Source: Dyella sp. ASV21 (GTDB taxonomy: Bacteria; Pseudomonadota; Gammaproteobacteria; Xanthomonadales; Rhodanobacteraceae). Taken from it: 47,135 bases of DNA. The stretch is taken from the NCBI RefSeq assembly GCF_016428975.1, contig NZ_JAELTT010000033.1:1-47135 (forward strand), read 5' to 3'. Shown in pieces: positions 9,258-17,730 of the stretch (the stretch's first letter is position 1; each line of letters begins with the position of its first letter). Under the pieces are notes generated by a model. It did not search any database. It worked only from the letters and a program-made list of their open reading frames with translations, and was not told the DNA's origin. Both the position numbers and the translations under genes were made by a program.

Positions 9258-10025
9258 ATGCGAATCGCCTTGGGCGTCGAATACGACGGCACTGAATTCT
9301 CCGGCTGGCAGCGACTGAGTCACGGCAACACCGTGCAGGGCGTGCTGGAGCAGGCGTTGTCGTTCGTGGCTGCGCATCCGGTGGAAGTGACCTGTGCCGG
9401 CCGCACCGATGCCGGCGTGCATGGGCTTTGCCAGGTCGTGCATTTCGATACCGAGGTGCAGCGCGATATGCGTGGCTGGGTGCTGGGCACCTGTTCCAAC
9501 CTGCCGGCAAGCGTGGCTGTGTTGTGGGCGCAACCGGTGGATCAGGCGTTTCACGCGCGTTTTTCCGCGCGCAGCCGGCGCTATCGTTATCGCATCCTCA
9601 ATCGCACGGTGCGTGCCGCGCTGGATGCCCACTATGTCACCTGGGAGCGTCATCCCTTGGACGCCGGGCGCATGCATGAGGCCGCGCAGGCGTTGGTCGG
9701 CGAACATGATTTCAGCGCCTTTCGTGCGATGTCCTGCCAGGCCGCGCACGCGCGCCGCGAAGTGCTCGCGGTGAGTGCGCGGCGCGAAAACGAACACGTC
9801 GTTGTCGAGATCGAAGCCAACGCGTTTCTGCATCATATGGTGCGCAACATCGTCGGTTCGCTGCTGCCCATCGGACGTGGTGAACAGCCCGTGGCGTGGA
9901 TGGCCGAACTGCTGGCCGGCCGCAGCCGCGAGGTCGCCGGTCCTACCGCGCTCGCCTCGGGCCTGACGTTTCTCGGGCCGCGCTACGAGGCGCATTGGGG
10001 CCTGCCGGCGGAGGTGAGCCAATGA
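9258..10025 (+). CDS. truA: tRNA pseudouridine(38-40) synthase
   Basis: TruA isomerises uridines 38-40 in the anticodon stem-loop of many tRNAs. The ATG chosen gives 255 residues beginning [19 protein letters not shown], the standard family start. A TTG 33 bases upstream is rejected. The catalytic aspartate is about residue 51 in [18 protein letters not shown]. Other family blocks are [12 protein letters not shown] and [17 protein letters not shown]. The stop overlaps the trpF start by ATGA, a conserved coupling of truA and trpF in gammaproteobacteria. Confidence 0.97.
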   Translation: MRIALGVEYDGTEFSGWQRLSHGNTVQGVLEQALSFVAAHPVEVTCAGRTDAGVHGLCQVVHFDTEVQRDMRGWVLGTCSNLPASVAVLWAQPVDQAFHARFSARSRRYRYRILNRTVRAALDAHYVTWERHPLDAGRMHEAAQALVGEHDFSAFRAMSCQAAHARREVLAVSARRENEHVVVEIEANAFLHHMVRNIVGSLLPIGRGEQPVAWMAELLAGRSREVAGPTALASGLTFLGPRYEAHWGLPAEVSQ

Positions 10026-10639
10026 CGCGAATCAAGTGCTGCGGCATGACGCGCGTGGAAGACGCCGTGATGGCCGCTCAACGGGGTGCCGACGCCATCG
10101 GCCTGGTTTTCACCGCGCGCAGCAAACGTCGCGTGTCGCCCGAACAGGCGCGTGCCATCGTGGAGGCGTTGCCGCCCCTGGTGAGTACGGTGGCATTGTT
10201 CATGGACGATGAGGCGATCTGGGTGCAGGAGGTGATCGATGCGATCCAGCCCGATCTGCTGCAGTTCCACGGCGCCGAAGCAGATGCGTGGTGCGCGCAA
10301 TTCGGTCGTCGTTATCTCAAGGCCATTGCCATGGGCGAGGGCGCTGCCGCCTTGTCGCGTCTGCGCGAGTACCCGCGTGCGGCGGGCCTGTTGCTGGATG
10401 GACACGGTCTCGGTGAGGCTGGTGGCAGCGGCAAGGCTTTCGACTGGCACCTGATGCCGGCCGATGTTCGGCAGCCCTTGATGCTTGCCGGTGGCCTCAC
10501 CCCGGACAACGTGGCGGAGGCTATTCGCGTAGCGCGTCCGTGGGCGGTGGATGTGGCCAGTGGCGTGGAGTCCGCGCCGGGCATCAAGGACCCGCAGAAG
10601 CTCGCCGCGTTCATCGAGGCCGTGCGCCACGCGGGCTGA
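10022..10639 (+). CDS. trpF: Phosphoribosylanthranilate isomerase
   Basis: This TIM-barrel enzyme performs the Amadori rearrangement of phosphoribosylanthranilate in tryptophan synthesis. It has 205 residues as a stand-alone protein, not fused to TrpC. The catalytic pair is intact: Cys7 in KCCGMT (usually KICGMT) and Asp126 in LLLDGHG. The phosphate-binding segment is [10 protein letters not shown], followed by [15 protein letters not shown]. It is coupled to truA by ATGA and is separated from trpBA by a repeat copy and the divergent LysR gene. Confidence 0.96.
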   Translation: MTRIKCCGMTRVEDAVMAAQRGADAIGLVFTARSKRRVSPEQARAIVEALPPLVSTVALFMDDEAIWVQEVIDAIQPDLLQFHGAEADAWCAQFGRRYLKAIAMGEGAAALSRLREYPRAAGLLLDGHGLGEAGGSGKAFDWHLMPADVRQPLMLAGGLTPDNVAEAIRVARPWAVDVASGVESAPGIKDPQKLAAFIEAVRHAG

Positions 10640-10677
10640 GCTCGCTTATGCGTGCCGCGTTGCGCCTATGCGACGTG

Positions 10678-10779
10678 TTTTCCACAGGGAATGTGGATGT
10701 GACCGGGAAAAGCCTGTGGATAGGTGGTCTATCTCATTGACGCGTCGACGTTACTGACGCGGTGATGCGCAATTGCGCA
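10678..10779. repeat. Solitary copy (R0) of the TTTTCCACAG/TGTGGA repeat
   Basis: This 102-bp unit matches the four-copy array at 14862-15367. It has TTTTCCACAG at offset 0, TGTGGA at +14 and GCCTGTGGATAG around +37. The tail TGATGCGCAATTGCGCA ends at +101. Architecture and length are the same as copy R4. It fills the gap between the trpF stop and the stop of the LysR gene. No coding potential was seen. Confidence 0.85.
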
Positions 10780-10830
10780 GCGGCGTCATCGCCGCGCACC
10801 AGCGTGCGGTGCAAACGGCGGGGAATATCG

Positions 10831-11736
10831 CTATGGCGTTGGTGCAACGCTGCGTGCGAACGCATTCTTCAGCCATGTCGCAAGCGCGTTGGATCGCTCT
10901 GCCGTCGCGCGGGCGGGTGTGGCCAGCACCCACTGCGCGGCAGTGTCCTGGAAGCCCCAGGGCGCTACCAGGCGGCCGGATGCCAGGTCATCGGCGACCA
11001 GTGGCTCGGGGGCGATTGCCATGCCACGCCCGGCCACGGCCGCTTCGATCAGGTGGTAAAGGTGTGGATAGCCCTGGCCCAGTTGCAGCTTGGCGGGCGC
11101 AATGCCGGTGCTTTGCGCCCAGCGTGTCCAGGCCTGTGGTCGCGACACGGTATGCAGCAGCGCTTGGCGCGTCACCGCCTGGGGCCGGCTGCGTACGAGG
11201 TGCAACTCCTTGGCCAGGCTGGGGCTCACGACCGGTCCCACCCGTTCATTGGCCAATGGCTGGACACGCCAGCCGCCAGGCCACGGCGCTTCTCCCGCAA
11301 GTACGGCGGCATCGAGCCCGCCGAGCGCCTCGTCGAACGGTGCCTCCTGCGGGCGCAGGTGCAGGTCGAGGTCGGGCAGGTCCGCCATCAGGCGTTCCAG
11401 TCGCGGAATCATCCAGCGGGCGAGCAGGCTCACCGGACAGCCCAGCACGAATGGAGCGTGCGCCTGTTCGACACGCAGCAGGTCGCAGGCCTCGCGCAAT
11501 TGTCCAAAGGCGGCGCCGCTGGCGTCGCGCAGCCGCTGTCCTGCGGGGGTGAGCGCCAGTCCGCGTCCCTGGCGCTGGAACAGCGGCGTGCCCAGCTCCT
11601 CTTCCAGTGCGCGAATGTGTCGGCTCACCGCGCCGTGGGTGACGTGCAGTTCGTTGGCCGCCTGACTCACACTGCCCAGGCGGGCAACGGCTTCGAACGC
11701 ATGCAGGGCATTGAGCGAGGGCAGTGGGCGGGGCAT
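10831..11736 (-). CDS. trpI: LysR-family regulator, TrpI/GcvA-like, divergent from trpBA
   Basis: A 301-residue LysR-type regulator. The start chosen gives MPRPLPSLNALHAFEAVARL, which matches the known N-terminus of Pseudomonas TrpI closely. The winged HTH runs through SVSQAANELHVTHGAVSRHI. The effector domain follows, with SLLARWMIPRLERL. In Pseudomonas, TrpI lies divergent from trpBA and activates it in response to indoleglycerol phosphate; the same layout here supports that role. A LysR-like inverted repeat lies in the 109-base gap to trpB. The symbol rests on context plus N-terminal resemblance; another GcvA-type regulator is possible. Confidence 0.75.
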   Translation of the reverse strand: MPRPLPSLNALHAFEAVARLGSVSQAANELHVTHGAVSRHIRALEEELGTPLFQRQGRGLALTPAGQRLRDASGAAFGQLREACDLLRVEQAHAPFVLGCPVSLLARWMIPRLERLMADLPDLDLHLRPQEAPFDEALGGLDAAVLAGEAPWPGGWRVQPLANERVGPVVSPSLAKELHLVRSRPQAVTRQALLHTVSRPQAWTRWAQSTGIAPAKLQLGQGYPHLYHLIEAAVAGRGMAIAPEPLVADDLASGRLVAPWGFQDTAAQWVLATPARATAERSNALATWLKNAFARSVAPTP

Positions 11737-11742
11737 GGTATA

Positions 11743-11759
11743 TGTGAGTTTTCCTGACA
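11743..11759. promoter_or_regulatory. Probable LysR (TrpI-like) operator in the trpI-trpB gap
   Basis: TGTGAG-N5-CTGACA is an imperfect inverted repeat with one mismatch between arms. It fits the T-N11-A form of LysR-type sites. It sits seven bases before the regulator's start codon and about 90 before trpB. Two perfect 12-bp palindromes follow: TGATGGCCATCA at 11762-11773 and AAAGGCGCCTTT at 11787-11798. The second could be an activation site near the trpB promoter. Confidence 0.55.
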
Positions 11760-11845
11760 GGTGATGGCCATCATATCGCTTTTGGGAAAGGCGCCTTTGG
11801 GGTAGGGTGGCGAATGCATCCCACGCCTCCCCGCGAGTGCCATTC

Positions 11846-13057
11846 ATGAGCAAAATCACCGATTTCAGCGTCTATCCCGACGAGCACGGCCGTTTCGGCA
11901 ATTACGGTGGCAGCTATGTCGCCGAAACGCTGATGGCACCCTTGGCCGAGCTGACCGAGGCGTATCTGCGCCTGCGCGAAGACCCCGCGTTCCTGGCCGA
12001 GTTGGACCGTGACCTGAAGTACTACGTCGGCCGACCCAGTCCGATCTACCACGCCGAGCGCCTGTCCCAGCATGTGGGCGGCGCGCGTATCCTGCTCAAG
12101 CGCGAAGACCTCAATCACACCGGTGCGCACAAGATCAACAACACCATCGGTCAGGCGCTGGTGGCCAAGCGCATGGGCAAGCCGCGCATCATCGCCGAGA
12201 CCGGTGCAGGCCAGCACGGCGTGGCCAGCGCCACGGTGGCGGCGCGCTTTGGCCTCAAGTGCGTGGTGTACATGGGCGCGGTGGATATCGAGCGCCAGAA
12301 GATCAACGTGTATCGCATGAAGCTGCTCGGCGCCGAAGTGGTGCCGGTCACCTCCGGCTCCAAGACGCTCAAGGACGCGCTCAACGAGGCGATGCGCGAC
12401 TGGGTCACCAACGTGGCCGATACCTTCTACATCATCGGCACGGTGGCGGGCCCGCATCCGTATCCGCTGATGGTGCGCGACTTCAATGCCATCGTGGGCC
12501 GCGAAGCGCGTGTGCAGATGCAGGAGCAGTTTGGTCGCCTGCCGGATGTCATCACCGCCTGCGTTGGCGGTGGTTCCAACGCCATCGGCCTGTTCCACGC
12601 GTTCCTCAATGATGCGAGCGTGCGCATGGTCGGCGCCGAGGCAGCGGGTGAGGGCATCGGCACGGGGCATCATGCAGCGTCGCTGGCGGCGGGGCGCCCT
12701 GGCGTGCTGCATGGCAATCGCACCTATGTGCTGTGCGACGACAACGGGCAGATCACCGAAACGCATTCGGTTTCGGCGGGCCTGGATTATCCGGGCGTCG
12801 GTCCGGAACACGCGTTCCTCAAGGACGCCGGTCGCGCCGAATACGTTGGCGTTACCGACGAGGAGGCGCTGGAGGCGTTTCACTTGCTGGCGCGTACCGA
12901 AGGCATTCTCGCGGCGCTCGAATCCAGCCATGCGGTGGCGCAAGCGATCAAGCTGGCGCGCGAGTATCCCAAGGATGGCCTAGTGCTGTGCAACCTCTCC
13001 GGTCGCGGGGATAAGGACGTACACACGATTGCCGCCCGCGAAGGAGTGCAGGTATGA
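11846..13057 (+). CDS. trpB: Tryptophan synthase beta chain
   Basis: The beta subunit condenses indole with serine using pyridoxal phosphate. It has 403 residues from ATG ([20 protein letters not shown]). The PLP-binding lysine is about residue 96 in [10 protein letters not shown]. The phosphate-binding glycine loop is [32 protein letters not shown] and LSGRGDKD, typical of TrpB1, are present. It overlaps trpA by ATGA, so the two subunits are coupled. Expression is likely controlled by the divergent LysR gene. Confidence 0.98.
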   Translation: MSKITDFSVYPDEHGRFGNYGGSYVAETLMAPLAELTEAYLRLREDPAFLAELDRDLKYYVGRPSPIYHAERLSQHVGGARILLKREDLNHTGAHKINNTIGQALVAKRMGKPRIIAETGAGQHGVASATVAARFGLKCVVYMGAVDIERQKINVYRMKLLGAEVVPVTSGSKTLKDALNEAMRDWVTNVADTFYIIGTVAGPHPYPLMVRDFNAIVGREARVQMQEQFGRLPDVITACVGGGSNAIGLFHAFLNDASVRMVGAEAAGEGIGTGHHAASLAAGRPGVLHGNRTYVLCDDNGQITETHSVSAGLDYPGVGPEHAFLKDAGRAEYVGVTDEEALEAFHLLARTEGILAALESSHAVAQAIKLAREYPKDGLVLCNLSGRGDKDVHTIAAREGVQV

Positions 13058-13854
13058 ACCGCATCGATCGCCGTTTTGCACAGCTCAAGAGTGCCGGCCG
13101 CACGGGCCTGATTCCCTTCGTTACCGCAGGCGATCCCGCGCCGGCACACACCGTGGCGCTGATGCATGCGCTGGTCGCGGCCGGTGCCGACGTGATCGAG
13201 TTGGGGGTGCCGTTTTCCGACCCCATGGCCGATGGCCCGGTGATCCAGCATGCCAGCGAGCGTGCCATCGCCAAGGGCATCGGCCTGGGAGACGTGCTGC
13301 GTTGGGTGGCCGAGTTCCGCCAGCACGACGCGGACACGCCGATCGTGCTGATGGGTTACCTCAACCCGGTGGAAATCCACGGTTATGCCCGTTTCGCCAC
13401 CGAGGCCGTACAGGCCGGGGTGGATGGCGTGTTGCTGGTGGATTGTCCGCTGGAGGAGTCCGCTGTATTGCAGCCATTGCGCGACGCGGGGCTGCAGCAG
13501 ATCCTGCTGGCGGCGCCCACGACCGCACCCGAGCGTATGGTGCAGTTGTGCGGGTCGGCGCAGGGTTTCCTGTACTATGTCTCGTTCGCCGGCATCACGG
13601 GCGCGGCACGTTTGAGCACCGGCGACATCGCCGGGCGCGTGGCCGAGATCCGTGCGAAGTCGAAGGCACCGGTGGCCGTGGGGTTCGGCGTGCGCGATGC
13701 GCAGTCGGCCAAGGCCATCGCCGACTTCGCCGATGCGGTGGTGATCGGCAGTGCATTGGTAGAGCGATTGGCCGGGGCGGATGATGTGCAAGACGTCACC
13801 GCGCGGGCGACCGCATTCCTGGCGCCGATACGCGCTGTGCTGGATGCGCATTGA
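13054..13854 (+). CDS. trpA: Tryptophan synthase alpha chain
   Basis: The alpha subunit cleaves indoleglycerol phosphate to indole and glyceraldehyde-3-phosphate, passing indole to TrpB. It has 266 residues. Both catalytic acids sit at canonical positions: Glu49 and Asp60 in [16 protein letters not shown]. The motifs [25 protein letters not shown] and [11 protein letters not shown] complete the barrel. Its start overlaps the trpB stop by four bases. accD follows after 53 bases that contain a hairpin. Confidence 0.98.
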   Translation: MNRIDRRFAQLKSAGRTGLIPFVTAGDPAPAHTVALMHALVAAGADVIELGVPFSDPMADGPVIQHASERAIAKGIGLGDVLRWVAEFRQHDADTPIVLMGYLNPVEIHGYARFATEAVQAGVDGVLLVDCPLEESAVLQPLRDAGLQQILLAAPTTAPERMVQLCGSAQGFLYYVSFAGITGAARLSTGDIAGRVAEIRAKSKAPVAVGFGVRDAQSAKAIADFADAVVIGSALVERLAGADDVQDVTARATAFLAPIRAVLDAH

Positions 13855-13858
13855 GACA

Positions 13859-13879
13859 CGCTGCGTTCCTGACGCAGCG
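13859..13879 (+). terminator. Hairpin between trpA and accD
   Basis: An 8-bp perfect stem (CGCTGCGT / ACGCAGCG) with a TCCTG loop begins just after the trpA stop. No T-tract follows, so it may attenuate or protect the transcript rather than end it. accD can probably be reached by read-through. Confidence 0.35.
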
Positions 13880-13907
13880 ATGCGTCACGAACGTTTGAGG
13901 TGTTGCG

Positions 13908-14780
13908 ATGAACTGGCTCCAGAAAATCATGACTCCCCGTGCTCGCACGGAAACCACCGGCAACGCCGGCAAGGGCAAGGTGCCGGAAGGCGTGTGGGAG
14001 AAGTGCGGTGGTTGCGGCACGGTGCTGTATCGGCCGGAGCTCGAGCGCAACCTGATGGTTTGCCCCAAGTGTGGCCATCACCACTCCATCGAGGCGCGGG
14101 CGCGCCTGGAGTCGTTCCTGGATGAGGGTTCCATGCAGGAGCTGTGGGCTAGCATGGAGCCCAACGACCCGCTCAAGTTCCGTGACTCCAAGAAGTACCG
14201 CGATCGCATCGTGGCGGCCCAGAAGTCCACTGGCGAGAAAGATGCACTGATCGCCATGAGCGGTCGCCTCAAGGGACGTCCGCTGATGACCGTGGCGTTC
14301 GAGTTCTCCTATATGGGCGGCTCGATGGGCTCCGTGGTGGGCGAGAAATTCACTCGCGCAGCCGAGCGCGCGCTGGCCGATCGCAGCGCGCTGGTTTGCT
14401 TCTCCGCGACGGGCGGTGCGCGCATGCAGGAGTCGCTGTTCTCGCTGATGCAAATGGCCAAGACCTCCGCCGCGCTGGCACGCATGCGCGATGCAGGCGT
14501 GCCCTATATCAGTGTTTTGACGCATCCCACCACCGGTGGCGTTTCCGCGAGCCTTGGCATGCTGGGCGACATCAACGTGGCCGAGCCCAAGGCGCTGATT
14601 GGTTTCGCCGGCCCGCGCGTGATCGAGCAGACCGTGCGCGAGACCTTGCCGGAAGGCTTCCAGCGCTCGGAATTCCTGGTGGAGCACGGGGCCATCGACC
14701 TGATCGTCGATCGTCGCGAAATGCGCGACAAGCTGGCGGATCTGCTCGGCATCCTGATGAAGGCGCCGCGCGCCGCCTGA
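13908..14780 (+). CDS. accD: Acetyl-CoA carboxylase carboxyltransferase subunit beta
   Basis: AccD with AccA transfers the carboxyl group from biotin to acetyl-CoA to give malonyl-CoA for fatty acid synthesis. The 290-residue protein begins [11 protein letters not shown] four-cysteine zinc ribbon is visible at about C33, C36, C52 and C55 (CGGC...CPKC). The carboxyltransferase core includes [38 protein letters not shown] and [17 protein letters not shown]. In Xanthomonas relatives accD is usually followed by folC; here a terminator and a repeat array follow instead. Confidence 0.98.
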   Translation: MNWLQKIMTPRARTETTGNAGKGKVPEGVWEKCGGCGTVLYRPELERNLMVCPKCGHHHSIEARARLESFLDEGSMQELWASMEPNDPLKFRDSKKYRDRIVAAQKSTGEKDALIAMSGRLKGRPLMTVAFEFSYMGGSMGSVVGEKFTRAAERALADRSALVCFSATGGARMQESLFSLMQMAKTSAALARMRDAGVPYISVLTHPTTGGVSASLGMLGDINVAEPKALIGFAGPRVIEQTVRETLPEGFQRSEFLVEHGAIDLIVDRREMRDKLADLLGILMKAPRAA

Positions 14781-14809
14781 TCGCGCACCAAGGTAGTTCG
14801 GTATCTCCA

Positions 14810-14843
14810 ACAGCGCCTCGCTCAGCCGGGCGCTGTTTTTTTT
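14810..14843 (+). terminator. Intrinsic terminator after accD
   Basis: The stem CAGCGCC / GGCGCTG, extended by an outer A-T pair, is followed by eight T residues. It begins 30 bases after the accD stop. This is a textbook rho-independent terminator, closing the trpBA-accD transcript. Confidence 0.9.
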
Positions 14844-14861
14844 GGTGGCGTATCCAACGCG

Positions 14862-15367
14862 TTTTCCACAGCGAATGTGGACACGGGCTGGGTAAGCCTG
14901 TGGGCAAGTGCGATTCCCACCTTTGCCGACAAGCACTTGCTACACCGTGCCTACTATTTGATCAGCGTACGCGCGCAGCCATGCGTGTTGTCCACAGCTA
15001 CTGTGGATGCGGCACGCGTAAAGCTGTGGAAAAGTGCAGTAACTCCTTGCTGGCAAAGCACAACGCGACACGTTGATGAAGAAATGCGCAACATCGCTGC
15101 ATTCGCAGACGGCGGTGCATGCGAGGTTTTCCACAGCACGTGTGGATGTATCTCCAGCAAAGCTGTGGAAAAGTACCGCAAGTCCTTGCTGCGTAAAGGT
15201 GTCAGTACGTCGTGATGAAAAATTGCGCAGCGCGTGCGTGATCGAGGCATGCGTGCATGCGCGGGTTTTCCACAGCGAATGTGGACGCACGTGGGTGTAG
15301 CCTGTGGATAGCTAGGCTATCTCGTTGAACGCAAACGCGATGCGACGCATTGATGCGCAATTGCGCA
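14862..15367. repeat. Array of four ~103-bp units with DnaA-box-like half-sites
   Basis: Four diverged copies start at 14862 (R1), 14988 (R2), 15127 (R3) and 15266 (R4); R0 at 10678 is a fifth. Each has TTTTCCACAG (TTGTCCACAG in R2) at offset 0, TGTGGA at +14 and C/TTGTGG at +37, with no variation in spacing. Each ends in a block near TTGATGCGCAATTGCGCA at +101 or +102 (+115 in R1). Spacers are 10, 36 and 36 bp. In R2 and R3 the outer arms form an exact inverted repeat (CCACAGC / GCTGTGG; the full TTTTCCACAGC / GCTGTGGAAAA in R3). TTTTCCACA and its complement fit the relaxed DnaA box TT(A/T)TNCACA. The array fills most of the 600-base non-coding gap between accD and the PAP2 gene. Confidence 0.85.
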
Positions 15368-15380
15368 ATCCACGCGTGAG

Positions 15381-15953
15381 CTATGCCATCAAGGCATGCA
15401 GCGGCAGCAGCCACAGCGAGAGTGCGCCCAGCGCGCTGCCGATGGCCGTCGCCGCGATCACGTCGCTGGGATAGTGCAGGCCCAGGATCACGCGCGATGC
15501 CCCCACCAGCGTGGTGAAGGTAAGCAGCAGCGGTGCCAGCAGCGGATACCAGGCAAGTGCCACCACGGTGAAGCTCACCGCTTGCAGCGTGTGCCCCGAA
15601 GGGAAACTGAATTCATCCAGCGGCGGCACATGGGCAATAACGCCAGGGCAGGCGCGGAACGGGCGCGGGCGGCGCGTCCAGCGCTTGAGCACGCGATAGA
15701 GAAACAGTGCGGTGAGTCCGGTGAGGGCCATCTGCGCGGCAGCGAGCAGGCCACGGCGACCATCCACGAGCGCGAGTACGGCCATCAGCGAGTACCAGAA
15801 CACGCCATCGCCAAGGCGGCTGATGATGCCGAAGAACGCACCCACCGCGCGGCGTGTGCCCCAACGGTTGGCCGCCACGCACATGCGGCGATCGAGGGCG
15901 AAACGCGGACCGGCGGGAAGATCAGGCGTGTGCAGCGGTGGCAGGGTGTTCAT
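15381..15953 (-). CDS. PAP2-family membrane phosphatase
   Basis: A 190-residue integral membrane phosphatase of the PAP2 (lipid phosphate phosphatase) superfamily. All three motifs are intact: KRWTRRPRP, PSGH in SFPSGHTLQAVS, and SRVILGLHYPSD. Five to six hydrophobic segments are visible. Relatives dephosphorylate undecaprenyl pyrophosphate, phosphatidic acid or similar lipids; the exact substrate is open. An AGGAG ribosome site precedes the ATG. The start lies 32 bases inside the end of the upstream glycosyltransferase, so the two are almost certainly translated together, implying a glycolipid pathway. Confidence 0.92.
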   Translation of the reverse strand: MNTLPPLHTPDLPAGPRFALDRRMCVAANRWGTRRAVGAFFGIISRLGDGVFWYSLMAVLALVDGRRGLLAAAQMALTGLTALFLYRVLKRWTRRPRPFRACPGVIAHVPPLDEFSFPSGHTLQAVSFTVVALAWYPLLAPLLLTFTTLVGASRVILGLHYPSDVIAATAIGSALGALSLWLLPLHALMA

Positions 15954-17082
15954 GCACGTTCTCCTGGGCCAGTTCTCGCAAGAGGGTCTCGAACTCGCGA
16001 ATCACGGCATCGGGCGACAGATTGGCGATGCTCTGCTGTGCCGCGCGCCCCATATGGCGAATCAGGCTGGCGTTACTGGCGAGAGTGGTCGCCGATGCGA
16101 TGAATGCCTTCTCGTCGCCGATATGGATGCGGTAACCGTTCTGCCCGTGATGGAGGTGTTCGCGCGCGGCGCCTTCCTCGTACGCCACCACCGGCAGGCC
16201 GGCGGCCAGCGCTTCGAGGATCACGTTGCCGAAGGTTTCACTGAGGCTGGGGAACGGGAACAGGTCTGCGCTGGCGTAGTGGCGCGCCAAGGCCTCGCCG
16301 CGCTGCATGCCGGCGAAGATGAAATCGGGATTGGCCTCCTGCAGCGCTGCGCGGGCCGGGCCATCGCCCACCCACACGTAGCGTGCCTTGGGTACCTGCT
16401 GCTGGATCGCGCGGAACGTGCGTACCGCCAGGTCGAGGTTCTTCTCTGGGGCGATACGGCCCACATAGAGCACCACCGGCGTGTTGCCGTCCGCACCCCA
16501 CTGATCGCGCAATGTCGCGCAGCGATAGCTGGGGTGGAACAAGTGCGTGTCGACCGCGCGTCGAAGCAGGCGTGCGGTACCGACGCCCAGCGTTTGCAAT
16601 TCGTTCGCGAGGGCTTGAGTGGGCACCAGCGTGGCGCCCGCGCGGCAATGGAAGCGACGCAGATACTGGCGCACGATGGGCGTGAGAAAGCCTACGCCGT
16701 AGTGGTTGGCATAGGTATCGAAACGCGTGTGGAAGCCGGTGGCGGCGGGAATGCCCATGCGCTTGGCGGTGCGCACGGCCGACCAGCCCAGCGGGCCTTC
16801 GGTGGCGACATAGATGGCGTCCGGCCGTAGCCGCTTCCAGCGCTCCCGCAGCGTGCCGCCGGCAGGGAGGCCGAACCGTAGACCCGGATAACGGGGCAGG
16901 GCCGCGCCGCGCACTTCCAGTGTCACGATGCCCGGTTCGTCGTCGAAGGGTTGCGCCTGCCGGGGGCGGATAAGATCCACCGTGTGCCCCTGCGACGCCA
17001 ACCCGGCGGCGAGGCTGTGCACGGTCAGTGCCACGCCGTTGATTTCGGGTGGATAGGTTTCGCTGACAATGCCTATGCGCAC
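15922..17082 (-). CDS. Glycosyltransferase, GT4 family (MgtA/PimB-like)
   Basis: A 386-residue GT-B fold glycosyltransferase. The GTG start is the only one giving the family N-terminus RIGIVSETYPPEINGVALTV; a nearby ATG is out of frame. It has an N-terminal glycosyltransf_4 domain (GFHTRFDTYANHYG) and a C-terminal GT1 domain with VLYVGRIAPEKNLDLAVR. The EX7E motif is SETFGNVILEAL. The pattern resembles alpha-mannosyltransferases acting on diacylglycerol or phosphatidylinositol lipids. Pairing with the overlapping PAP2 phosphatase points to membrane glycolipid synthesis; the sugar and acceptor are unknown. Confidence 0.92.
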   Translation of the reverse strand: MRIGIVSETYPPEINGVALTVHSLAAGLASQGHTVDLIRPRQAQPFDDEPGIVTLEVRGAALPRYPGLRFGLPAGGTLRERWKRLRPDAIYVATEGPLGWSAVRTAKRMGIPAATGFHTRFDTYANHYGVGFLTPIVRQYLRRFHCRAGATLVPTQALANELQTLGVGTARLLRRAVDTHLFHPSYRCATLRDQWGADGNTPVVLYVGRIAPEKNLDLAVRTFRAIQQQVPKARYVWVGDGPARAALQEANPDFIFAGMQRGEALARHYASADLFPFPSLSETFGNVILEALAAGLPVVAYEEGAAREHLHHGQNGYRIHIGDEKAFIASATTLASNASLIRHMGRAAQQSIANLSPDAVIREFETLLRELAQENVHEHPATAAHA

Positions 17083-17241
17083 TTGAACATACCGTTGGCT
17101 GGCCCTGTGCAGGTTCCTCCCGGGGCGTTGCGGGGGCGTGGCGCTTGTATGACGTGGGCGTGACGACGGTGACGGGCTGGAACACCCACCACGGCATGGC
17201 CGAGTACACTGGCCGCACTTTCTTATCGTGGAGAGACGTCG

Positions 17242-17676
17242 ATGAAACGCATGTTGCTTGCACTCGCGCTGACCGCCCTGTGCGGCGGCGCCATGGCCGC
17301 CGATGCGCCAGGCCTGCCGGTCACCAAGGCACCGGCGGGTGCCGAGGTGTACATCATTTCGCCCAGGGACGGCGCCGTGGTCGGCCCGGACGTAACCGTG
17401 GTATTTGGCCTCAAGGGCATGGGTGTGGCTCCCGCCGGCATGAAGAAGGAAGGCACGGGTCACCACCACCTGCTGGTGGATGTGAAGGACCTGCCTGCCG
17501 CCGGTCAGCCGATTCCCAAGGACGATCATCACCTGCATTTCGGTAATGGCCAGACGGAAGCCACGCTCAAGCTGGCGCCGGGCAAGCACACCTTGCAGCT
17601 GGAATTGGCGGACGAGAACCACATTCCGTTCGACCCTGCGGTGGTATCCAAGCCGATCACCATCACGGTCAAGTAA
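17242..17676 (+). CDS. Secreted DUF4399-family protein
   Basis: A 144-residue protein with a clean signal peptide (MKRMLLALALTALCGGAMA, cleavage after the second AxA). The mature part has VYIISPRDGAVVGPDVTVVF, HHHLLVDV and DDHHLHFGNGQTEATLKL. It ends in beta-rich HTLQLELADENHIPFDP. These histidine-rich blocks mark DUF4399, whose function is not established; metal binding is a reasonable guess from the paired histidines. It is a single-gene unit, divergent from the glycosyltransferase and followed by a bidirectional hairpin. Confidence 0.88.
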   Translation: MKRMLLALALTALCGGAMAADAPGLPVTKAPAGAEVYIISPRDGAVVGPDVTVVFGLKGMGVAPAGMKKEGTGHHHLLVDVKDLPAAGQPIPKDDHHLHFGNGQTEATLKLAPGKHTLQLELADENHIPFDPAVVSKPITITVK

Positions 17677-17685
17677 CCGTGTTCC

Positions 17686-17713
17686 GCCATGGTCCCGTAG
17701 CCGGGGCCATGGC
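17686..17713. terminator. Bidirectional hairpin between convergent genes
   Basis: An 11-bp stem (GCCATGGTCCC / GGGGCCATGGC, one G-T pair) with a 6-base loop lies in the 54-base gap between the DUF4399 stop and the stop of the outer-membrane barrel gene. It could end transcripts from both sides. Confidence 0.6.
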
Positions 17714-17730
17714 GCGACGGGTGGGGCCAC

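Noticed and set aside
14940-15300. Short open frames across the repeat array (75 to 116 codons, both strands)
   Set aside because: They repeat the same peptide pieces because the DNA repeats, lack ribosome sites and have no export or domain signal.
14862-15367. CRISPR array
   Set aside because: Units are ~103 bp with internal inverted repeats and diverged sequence; spacers are 10-36 bp and there are no cas genes.
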